Origin: Pegea sp. RAD2-039
Taxonomy: Eukaryota; Chordata; Thaliacea; Salpida; Salpidae
Direction: 5' to 3'
NCBI GenBank assembly: GCA_034620365.1
Contig: JAQGEQ010000110.1
Span: 124,001 to 188,000, forward strand
Length of the DNA stretch: 64,000 bases
This document shows, piece after piece, positions 1 to 10,659 of the stretch. The stretch's first letter is position 1. Each line of letters starts with the position of its first letter. The notes under the pieces are model-generated. The model did not search any database and was not told the origin of the DNA. It worked only from the letters and a program-made list of their open reading frames with translations. A program made the translations under genes and the position numbers.

Positions 1-406
1 ATAAAGATATTATGATAATTAGTTTATTCCATTTCAATGTGTCTTCCTCATGTATTTTCTTCGCATTTCTATGCTTTGTTTTTTTAACATATTCACTCAG
101 AGCATATTCCACAAAGGAGTTGGCCCTTACTATAGTCTCCATATATTTTTCTGTGATTAAAATGGTTGTACCTTTATGTTGTCATGTGTTTGAAACCTTG
201 AATAAAAAAAATACAAAGTTTTTGTTCATTTATATTCAAATATTTTTATAATTAATATAAAATTATAATACTGTAATGAATAAATGTTACTTAAACTCGA
301 ATAATATCAAGTCCTGTGATTTCCATCTTCATATTTTTATCTTGTTACAATTTGTTTAAAAAGATTTAATAAGACTTCAGTAACCACTGTCACTGTGAAC
401 CATAAA
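1..406. other. Upstream flank of SPATA18-like gene
   Basis: AT-rich sequence with no coding exon that I can support. A polypyrimidine-poor but plausible splice acceptor AG lies at 379-380, 27 bp before the ATG at 407. It could be a 5' UTR intron acceptor or a trans-splice acceptor. The 79-codon open frame at 12-251 has no recognisable features and looks like chance. Confidence 0.4.
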
Positions 407-3400
407 ATGTCGATTGAGCATAATGAGGTACATATAAATGGAAGATCAACTCCCAGGTTTAAAAGAGATCGTTCAAGAACAAGTTCCAAGTTAAAATGGA
501 ATAATGTAAGCAGTACAACTGCTGATCGGTGAGTTGCATTCTAAAGATGATCATTTGAATGATTATGAAAATGTCTTTCAGTAAAAGCACAGGTTTAAAA
601 GTAGAAGACTATGAGCCTGCTTTTGCTTTAAGGAAGATAGCTCTTCTCTATGAGAAGAATCTTAATGAGGAAGTTGCAGACTTGATTGGAAAGTTGTCTA
701 TCTCCACTCTGCAACAAATCTATACTCAATTTCCTTTAGATCTTTTCATTGATGGAATTCCTCAAACTCTCGCAATTGTTAATACTTTATATTCTCGACT
801 TCTATCAAATGTAAGCAATCATCTTCTTGTTCTTCTTTTACATCCATTGATCTTCTAGACACACTTGAATGAAATGAAACAAATTATACCTTTCAAAAGT
901 CTTCAGTTACAAATCATCAAATTGCATGCACGAAATCTCTCTAAAGGTCTTCCTAAATTGAGAGATTGGGAAAAGATTCTTCAAGATTGCGAGAATCTTC
1001 TCAAGGTTTACATCAAATTTTCAAAAGATCATTTACTCACCTAATTTTATTAGATCATCGCAAAAGTTGATGGTGTAAAGAGCTTGAAGATGCTTCGCAA
1101 GCGACGTTATCGAATCCGGCATTCAATTGACAATTTTGGCGAACATGGAATGACAGAAGTTGAAACCTCTTTGATTGACAATGACGAGGTTCACAGTGAG
1201 CTTCTTCCTCTTCCAATAGCGCTCAGAGTGGAGTTGGATCGAATGATCAGCAACTGCAAGATCACTAGGAGTAAATTGATTAAAACTGCTCCACCTAGTG
1301 ATCGGTTTGGCAGCAAAAATTCTTCAACACCCTTTTCCAAGTTGAGCATATTAGACTCTTATGAACGTAATACTACAGATGTTAGAAGTCATCCAAATTC
1401 AGATCTTCCTTATGAATGTAATCATCAACAGATCCTTAATTTTACTTCACAAAGTATCCAGGTTTTTATCTCTTCAAAATGTTCTTTCTTTTATAAGTAG
1501 ATTTTAAGATTTATTAGAAATCTTTTGAAGCATTTTTAATACAGAAGCTTTCAGAATCTTAATTGATAAAAAGCTCCAATAAATCAACTATTAGTGATTG
1601 GTTATAAATCTAAGCTTTTAACTTCACTTAATTTGAAGCTATTCTATTTATTTTCTTATGTACTTAAATGACAAGTTAATAGTTTGCTTATTTTTCAAAC
1701 AATATATTTTGTTTTATGCTTACTATTATTTTCATTTATGTTTACCAAGTGGTTTATTTATTTATCCAAGATTTTTCAAATCTAACTTTTAGTGAGCTTA
1801 ATATTTCATTTTAATCATTATGCAAACCCTCAAATTATATTATTGGTCTGTTAATCGCAAATTATTGAATTCAATAAGTTTAGTGATAAACTCTATCCTT
1901 TTATCTCTATAAAACTTTAAAAGAATTTTCCAACTCGAATCGTCCTGCTTGTTTTTGAAGGATCGGTTATTCAAGAACAAAGCTTTATTGAATGTTATTG
2001 AACCATCTTTATTGTATGCTCAGCTACCCAGACTTGTCGACATACTAAATGTAAGTACATCAAACTTACTATTTGCTTCTAACCACTTTATTATGTTTTT
2101 GTTGTTTAATCAAAGCAACGAATTGAAAAAGATAAAGACATTTTGTCAACATTTTGCAACCTTCGCAAGGACATTGTATCAGTATCCTCTGAAGCCCGGA
2201 TCTTACCTACTTTGCGGAATTATGAAGAAGCTTTCACTATTGTAATTGACGAAGTGAAAGTTAGTTTGTTTGTCCAACTTGAAAACATCAGCTACTAAAC
2301 AAGCAATTATTGAATTTTACTCAAAAGTCTACAATTTTTTCTTTGATTATTTTTACATGTTTTATATCTAATTTTCCTAAAGTTGAAATTTTATCATGAT
2401 TATTTTATTTTTCGTAGCTATTGTTGTTTGAAATCAAAATATATATAAAAGTTTCTACACTTCCGGCGTGTTGTGTTTTCAGTTAAAACTTCCAAAAGAA
2501 ACATTGAAAGTAGCCATCAATGCACTTACATCAACAAGTATCGAAAGAGAAATCCTTTGTTAAAGATCCAAATAAATTTCTATTCCATTTTTTTCAACAA
2601 ATCTTCCACCTGACATTCTATTTTTTACTACTAATATTTTCATTAATAAATATTTGTAGACTTTTTTTGTAACCCGAGATAATTTACAGAAGTATGTTGA
2701 AGGAGACACAGGAACCCCAGAAACATTGTCTATCAATGAAAGTAATTTTGATGATACTTTAAGTAAATCTTCATCAAGATTAATGTCTTCTATTTACACT
2801 GAAACCACAAGTAATGATGTTGGTGAGTTCTATTTTAAGTCTTGAAATATGAACTTAAGTCTTTAAGTTTTATACAAAAATTCTATTCTTATTTTTGTTT
2901 ACAACAAACTCAACATTTTTATGTTGAATAAAACTCAGATTGATTTACTTTTGAGTAAGAAGTTTTTGGTAGTGATGCTTGAATATTTAATTTGTAATCT
3001 TGATTAGTATTTATTTTGCCAATTTAGTTTTAAAAATAATTTTTTTTCTGATAAACAAAAATGTGGAAAACTTAAAAATTTTAACACAAAAAGTTTAGTG
3101 GAAGCCTTCATTGCCTTCAAATATCTATGAGAAGTTATATTAGTGGTGCTTGAGTAGTGTTAGGATTACATCTTTGACATCAACTCAATTTGTAGTTTCT
3201 TTGTTAAAATTTGGATTACTTTAAATGGTTTTCTAAAACAAAATTTGTTTCTTTTTGTGCAACTGGAAGTTTACTGGTTAACAATAAAAGACTTTTTAAA
3301 TACCTTATCAGTTTTATCATGAATAATTTATAATTTCAAAAAATAATCAACTTCCTTCTGCAAATACTCTATTTAATAAAAGGTGTTTTATTGTTGTATT

Positions 3401-5407
3401 TATTTAATCATTTTTCAGTTTTCAAATATTAACTTTTTCCATTCTACTTAATCATACATCAAAATTTATTAACTTTTTTCCTAATTAAATTATTTATAAA
3501 AAGTTAATTAACTTTATTTCTATTTTTCTGAAAATATTTACGACTAACTGTTATTATAATATAAAAATAATTTATAAAATTAATAATTAATGAACTAAGA
3601 AATATTGTTTTCAAGTTTTATAAAATAAAATTGTTCGGTTATATAAAAAATAAAGTAAATAACAGATGATTGTTGACTTTTTATTAATATTTCAAAATTT
3701 GAACTCAAATTGCTTTTTAACATCTTGACATTCATAATCGAAACTAATATGGCCGTTTTCAGAAATAACATTAGAAGATGCACTTGACATGATGAATGAC
3801 AAGTGTTCATTAGTTTGATAAAAGTTAAAAATACCAGAAACCAACAAACAAAATTTTTCTTTTATTATTCTTTTTTTCTTGAATAAGAACTACTTAACAT
3901 TCACTGATGTAATTTTGTGACGTAGTCTGACGACATTGTCTTGGAACCTTTTTCCTTAATATTACTTTTTAGCAGAAATAAATACTTACATCCTAACGCT
4001 GTCTCCTAATAACTTTAGTTTGATTAAAAAATTATTTTTTTAGGTTCGATGCAAAGAATGGAAATAAACAAAAGTTTGTTAAGTACATCTGATACATCTT
4101 CTATTCCTGCATCATCTGGTTAGCGTCTATATCATCATTAATGACATTTTTCAATTAATTTTTTATTAAGTTATTTCTGCTTATTAAAATCTCAAAATAT
4201 TTTATTTTAATTCTACTGTAGTCGAAAAGAAATATTTTTTATAAAAGAAATTATTTAAATTTTTCTTCTGTTATTAAGCATTACAAATTTAATTAATTTT
4301 TTTATTTTCAATTTTTATTAATAATTTTTTTGAGCAATTATAAAATTAATTTTAAAATCCCAGATTTAACTAAATAATTGTCAACTAGTTTGTGCGAACA
4401 GCTGTGAAAACAAGTTATCATTTGTATAGGGTCTGTAAGAGAAAGTAAAGCTTCTTCAGATGAAAAAAACAAAGATGAAGATGAAAGGATAGTCTTAAAA
4501 GAAGAAGTTGAAAGATTACGAAAAAAATTATCAGAATCTCAAAGAACAATCGACAAATTGAAAGAACGAGAAGAAATCATGATAATGAGGTTGAAGTTTG
4601 CTTTATCATCACATCTAATAAAAAGTGATCATATCTTCTTAGAATCCCTGAGCTAGCTAAAGATCCCGATTTGATCTGCAACCGTCAAGCAACCGACAAA
4701 CTGACTCTGACTCTTGCTTCGAAATTCCGAAGTTTGTACTCCAAACAAACTCTTCAAAATCTCACATCTTTGGAGCGTACCTGGAGTGATGGAGAAGATG
4801 AAACAATCATCAAATCGAAGATTCTTTTCTCGATAATTGTGGTTAGATCACCAAAGATTATTAAAGAAGATCTTTTTGAAAAAGATGTTTTCAGATTAGT
4901 TTTCGCTCATCTGTTGATCAACTTAATCGAATACGATACCAACTTCATAGTCTCATTTGTGCCGCAAAATCAACGCTAGATGGCAATGTTCGACTAGTTG
5001 AATCCACTTTCAATCAATTTCTACAAAGATCTTCGGATACTTACGATTTAACGTCAAATATTGAAGTTGGTTTTGACATCAATTTTATCCAAATCACCTC
5101 AACAATTATTCGATTGCAGAAAGTCTTTAGTCAAATCTGTGAGGCTCTATATGACCATCCAAGGTTGAAGCATTGCGAAAAGTTGAAGTTGTATGTGGTT
5201 CAATGTGTGAAGTTGTCGTGGTCGCTAGCTGTCCATCATCCACCTCTTTCTCTAGACTACGATTCTCCTGTATTTGATCCTTGTATCCACACAAGGTTTC
5301 CTACTTCTGATCCTACATCACAAAATGTCCTTTTCTTTTTATGGCCTGCGTTGATAGAACGTGAAACTGGTAAATGTGTTTCTCATGGAATGGTTGTTAC
5401 TGGTTGA
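407..5407 (+). CDS. SPATA18: SPATA18/Mieap-like (mitochondria-eating protein) gene
   Basis: Thirteen coding exons: 407-528, 582-810, 859-1005, 1054-1461, 1961-2050, 2116-2259, 2483-2509, 2690-2822, 4044-4118, 4430-4589, 4643-4841, 4895-5065 and 5120-5407 (TGA). Phases close to about 730 aa. Exon 7 is the weakest call: its donor GTAGCC is poor and was chosen because it keeps frame. Residues 1-458 are divergent and Ser/Thr/Leu-rich. Residues about 459-511 form a charged coiled coil (KEEVERLRKKLSESQ). The C-terminal 220 residues match the MIEAP domain: a PPL motif in LAVHHPPLSLDY, then DPTSQ, then FFLWPALIERETGKC followed by GMVVTG. These parallel the PPLDI, SDFTAP and VWPALME...GEAVT segments of vertebrate SPATA18. 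The vertebrate family protein controls removal of damaged mitochondria. This one is longer at the N-terminus and stops right after the domain, without the Arg/Ser tail. The family call rests on the C-terminus only. Confidence 0.85.
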
Positions 5408-8400
5408 TGTACTTAATTAAGAATGGTTTTTACTGGTTGATCAGTTTGAATATTGACTATATGGCTTTATTATTTTCTTATTCTAAGAATCAATTCTTTA
5501 GTTATCTACCTCTATTCACTCTATCTGTGTTTTATAAAATTGAGTATTTCAACTTTCATTGTTTTTCAGTTTGTTTGTTTATTGTTGTTTGTTTGAAATA
5601 CTGACATCAAGGATTTACAAAAAAGATTATGTTTATAAACTTGTTAATATTCATATTTAATTTCAATGACAGTTACAATTTTTTATTTCTAATAAAACTA
5701 AGCGAAGTTACCTTATTGGTGTTCAACAAAATATTTGTGAAGTAAATCAAAAACGATTTAGTCGAATATAAAATTCAGTTTTTAATAACTTAAAATGAAT
5801 GAAAAATTTCAAATAAATAATTGAATAAAAACCTTTTTCTTACAAGTCATAATTGTACAAAGTAATAGAAATTGGAAATAATTTCGAAGAACTTAAGTTA
5901 TTTTTTAAATAAAAAAATCGGCTCATCTATTTAAAAAATTGAATAAAAATGTTTCTTATACTAAAGTTATTCAAAACTTGAAAATGGTTTATAAACAACT
6001 TAACGATAAACTAAATTCTTAACTTGAATTAGAACACAAAATTGCTTTTATCTAATCTAAAGTACATTTTTTAATCTTGTGAAGTTTGTTTTGTATATTT
6101 AACAGTTTATTGGGTAAAATATAAGATTTATTTCTCACTAGATGTACAAGTTTTCTCTTACAAAAAAATAAGATTAGTTTTGAAGCAGAAACTTTTTAGC
6201 TAATAGAAAATTTGCATAAAAGTTTATTTTATATTTTAAAATAAGATCTAGAGCAAAAAAGGAATGACTAACAAAACATATATAGAATATCGACTGTTAA
6301 ATATTGTGAGAGATAAATTTAAAGGTTTTGATGATTGAAAATTGAAAAGCAAAATTCCATTTAAGATATTTTTAAATTGGAATATTTATATCAGTGGAAA
6401 AATGATAATTTGATCAAATAATAAAACAAAAGTATTTGTTTAGTGGACAGTTTTTGAAATTCAAACTTTGTTTGATTAAGTTGAAATTTTTATATTCATT
6501 TTATGTAATAAGATTGAAAAAAAAACAAAATTTAATCTGATAATGACGTAATCTGAAAACTTCATGGTTTACGTCATAAGCAAAAAATCAACTAAATACT
6601 TTCACCTCTTTACTCATAGCTCAGAATTTTACTGAAAATATTGGAAATACTTTCTGTTTAAATGAATTTTTTTGAAAAAGTTATTTTTCTCTAATTGACT
6701 GATATATCCTCAAGTAATGATTAATAACAATTTTAAATTTAATTTTAAAGTCGAAAGAAAACATTTTAGAATAAATAAATTACAAAAAAATGTTTATAAA
6801 TTTTTTTTATCGAAATTAAAGACAATTTTTAACATTTAACCTTCAGCTTATTTTGTCCTTCACCACAAGGTGGCGTATTTAATCAACGACAACAAAATTG
6901 TTTTTAAAATTCAATTTTACTAATCTAATATTTCATCATTTAATTTAATGAGATTTTGAAATCATGACGTCATCACATACAAATCTTGTTAAATCATTCA
7001 TTAACGAAATATTGAGTTTTGATAAAATTTCAGTACTGTTTTTTGATATAATCTTGTTTCTATAGTTACATGACGTAAGACTCATTTCTAAAAGTGTTTT
7101 ACAAAGTTAGCTTTAAAAGACGTCATCATTCTTTGACAGATTTTAAGTGATGAATCATCTCGATGACGTCATAATGTAAAAAGTTGTTCAAATTTTTTCC
7201 CGACTTTTTCGAAGCTTTTATTGATTGTTTATGACAATAAAATTTCAAAAAAAAAACAAAAAAAAAACAATTTGTTCTCAATAATTTTATCATCGTTCAA
7301 TTTTTCTTATTTTTATTGCATTTAATTTAATTGATTTAATTTTTACAGCTTTTTTTCTCAAATTCGTTTTTTGGCGTCACCTGTGACTCACTATGATGTC
7401 ACTGGACCTTACGATGCCAGTCATTGAAAGTAGTGACGTCATTTTCTTTGTACTAGAAAATGAAGAACCTGGTCACGGTTGAATGGTTTTGAAATTTTTT
7501 GCGGTTTATTTGAAACTTTGTTGTAAAGTTTCGATAATTGAAAAATAAAATAAATTAATAAAAAAAATGATTTGATGCTTTTCAAAAATTTGTTAAATTT
7601 ACAAATATTAATTTTAGTTGTAACTAAAAGTTGGAAAAAGTATTTTAAATTAGTGCAATTATATAGATTACAAAGTTTTTATTTAGTACTGAATTTTTTT
7701 TTACTGTTTCTACAAAATGTAATCTTGGAGAAAATCTAAAAAAGTGAAATTTCGTTGAAACAGTTATTTGAAGAATTATTCCAAAAATTGAAATAAATTT
7801 AAAGATTTTATGAGATTTTGAAAGCCGTACAAATTGAATTAAACTTTTTCTTTATAAGTGATGATAAATTTCAAACAACAAAAGTTTTTAAAAACAAAAT
7901 TGGAAAAATAATTTTTGTGGTTTTTGGAGTAAAAAACAAATTTGATAAAATCTTGAATTAATCCAATAAACGAATAACCAAGCTTTGAAAGTTACAAAAA
8001 ATAAAACTTTAGAACAGTTTTTGTTTCACAAGTAAAATACTTTTAAGAAATAAATTTTAAATTTTCATTATGAAAAACAAAACTGTGAAATTATTTTGCA
8101 AAATAAAACAAACAATTTCACTTTTTGAGAACTTTATTAAAATTTGTTTGAAAAAAAATTGATGAACAATCAAAAAAGAACAAATATATCAACATAACTG
8201 CATACAAAAGTTAATCTAATTCAGTTTTCTTGTTTTGAATTTAGTGGGAAAAAGTTGAAGATGCATAAATCAACTTAGAACTAAAATGGAATTTTTAATA
8301 GTTGGCCTACTTCTTTAAAAACCTTATAATATATTTTTTAAGTTCATAGAGGGGTGAGCTGAATTGTTTGCTGTTTCTTCACAAGCCTATGACGTATTTA

Positions 8401-10180
8401 AGATGTTATGCTTCAGTGAGCACATGTCTACGTACAAAGTCATCTAAGCCGAGCCCAACAGGAAATAACCCATAAGAAACTCCCTAAATCTTTCAAAGTT
8501 TTTTGCCACTGGAGGGGGTAACAGATGGATGACGACAAGCTTAAATAAAAATTCTTCTAATTTTACAATTGGATAGTTTGTTTCTATTAGCTAGCCAGTT
8601 ACAAAAGTAATCACATGACCTAAAAAAGCTTTCAATCTAAAGCAGCCGATGGTGAGTGTTCATCTACAGTAACTGGCTTGTTCGTTTTTAAGCTATTTCG
8701 CGAGAAGATTCATTGCTTGCTGCAACGTCACGAAAACACTTTGTGGTACCATCTATGGCAAAAAAATCTTTCCAGATAAGAAGCTTTCAGAGTATTAATT
8801 TATATTTAAAAATAATTTAAAAGGTTCAAACACTTCTTATACGTAAAAAATGAAAAATTATATTTTATTTACACCAAACACAATTTCTTTGGAGCTTTTC
8901 AACTTTAGTCTAATTATGAAATTATTTTGGTTTGAAAAATGCAAAAGTTGAATTTTAAGAAGACTTTTTAAAGTTTTATGATTAATCAATGGCTAAGGAA
9001 TGTTCAAATAAATTTATTTTGGCATTTTTAGCAACTAAGAATAAATTATTTTCAATTATTTTGTAGTCAATTTGTAAGTGGCGGTTAGAACAGTTCTGTT
9101 TTAATTTCAAGGCACATAAGTCACAATTTAAGTTCGTTAAATTATTTTTACCAGTTTATAAATCTACTCGATCCATTTCACTATCAAACATCAAACTATT
9201 TTTCATTAATTTAAATACTTTATTTACCTATAATAAAAGCAAATAAATTTTTTACATTTTAGCTAGAAATTTTCTAAACTTTCTTCTACTGCAGCATTTT
9301 TATTTTTTTGAGATTTATAAAATCGAATCCAAAACTGCAGAAACCATATTAGTTATGCAAACTTAAAAGTGATCAGTTCAAAATATTTTTCTCTTGGTTA
9401 AGATTAATCAGATGTTTTTATATTCATCTTAATTCGAAAAAATAAAACTTCTAATCTAAAAATAAAAGTAATATTGAAAACTTTACACATATATATAATT
9501 GATTTAATCCTATACATAAAACAGAAACTGTATAATGTAATTTCATAAGCACAACTTTTTTAAATAAATAATAATAAATTATATACTAATTAAGTGAGTC
9601 TTAAAAACAATATTCCAATTTATTAAATACAAAAACTTTTTCAGTAAAATGCCAGAAGTGAATGTTTCTATTCAATTAATTGAGCTTGCAGATAAATTTT
9701 TATCTGTTAAATATCTGAATAAATTTATTAAAATAAAAAAAAGTTGCAAAAAAAAGTTATAGAAACGAATTAACAATTAATCAAATAAAAGTTGATTTCG
9801 GCCGGCAGTACAATTGAATTATTAAAATTCTTGTTTGCAGACCATGCTGTGGACAATAACTGTAATTTGGAAGCCAGTTATGTCGATCAAAAACCTCAAC
9901 AAAATTCTCGGCCAACAGGACTAAGTGAAAAAAGTTTGTGAAGTTAGATGAAAGATGTTTTGGAGACACGTAACTTTATATAGTTGTGATTTTGCTGAAA
10001 GTAACTACAACAATATAAATACTTTTTAGAAATAATGTTATTAATTGAATGATGTTTTGATTAGGTATTTGAAGTGACATAAAACTAGTTTAGCGACAAA
10101 TTTTCAAACAACTTCTTGTTGATTTAAGTAAATTATTATTAATTAGTATTTAAGTCTAAATATTTTATCTACAATTTAGA
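5408..10180. other. AT-rich intergenic region
   Basis: No convincing coding exon. Poly-A/T runs dominate. A subregion at about 6540-7445 carries TGACGTCA copies at 6965, 7164 and 7434, plus near-matches (TGACGTA, GACGTCATC) and one CTCF-like motif at 6863-6876. A GC-richer patch at about 8340-8760 stands out from its surroundings and may be an old transposable-element fragment, but I cannot name it. The open frame at 9781-9969 (minus) has no family I recognise. Confidence 0.5.
6863..6876 (+). promoter_or_regulatory. CTCF-like motif
   Basis: CCACAAGGTGGCGT resembles the core of the metazoan CTCF consensus (CCASYAGRKGGCRS). It lies in intergenic DNA near several TGACGTCA-like sites. Motif match only. 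Confidence 0.3.
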
Positions 10181-10189
10181 CTTTCAGGT

Positions 10190-10255
10190 GGTTTAGGGTG
10201 CTGAGGAGTGTTCGTCTGCCTCTGATGCTGAAGTCATTGATTTTATTTGAGTGGA
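10190..10255 (+). mobile_element. Possible degenerate tRNA-derived SINE head
   Basis: The stretch beginning GGTGGTTTAGGGTGCTGAGG resembles a tRNA D-arm/box A region, followed by an anticodon-arm-like segment (TCTGCCTCTGATGCTGAAG). A recognisable box B is missing, so this is a decayed copy at best. It could be chance. Confidence 0.25.
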
Positions 10256-10659
10256 TCTATTTGAGAAAGTGATAGTTAGGAAGCCATCAATAAAAGCAGA
10301 TGATGACAGAAAACATGAATAATTAAACTAAAAATTCGCTTGTCTTTAAAAACTCCTAATTTATAGCTTTTCGATGATGACGTCATCGTTTTCAGAGATA
10401 AAATATTTTCAAAAAAGTTTTATTTGCTGCGACGAAATAATAAAAGAAATTGACTATCAACGTCAAACACTGGAGCTTGTCACCGATGCCGGCAGCTAAC
10501 GAAATAGGAACAACCGAACCACGTTGGAAGTTAGGCGGATGAAATCAGCACCCATCAACTAATCGAGAAGAAATCAACCAATTAGAAAGCGAGTTGATAC
10601 AAATCAAAACTCGCGAATAATTTCCAAATAAATACAACAAATTGAAAAAGTTAATGACG

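Noticed and set aside
5374..5604. 76-codon frame overlapping the SPATA18-like stop
   Set aside because: Different frame, lies mostly in 3' flank, strongly hydrophobic from T-rich DNA.
9781..9969. Minus-strand 62-codon frame, somewhat protein-like
   Set aside because: No recognised domain, no splice partners; might be a transposable-element scrap but not supportable.
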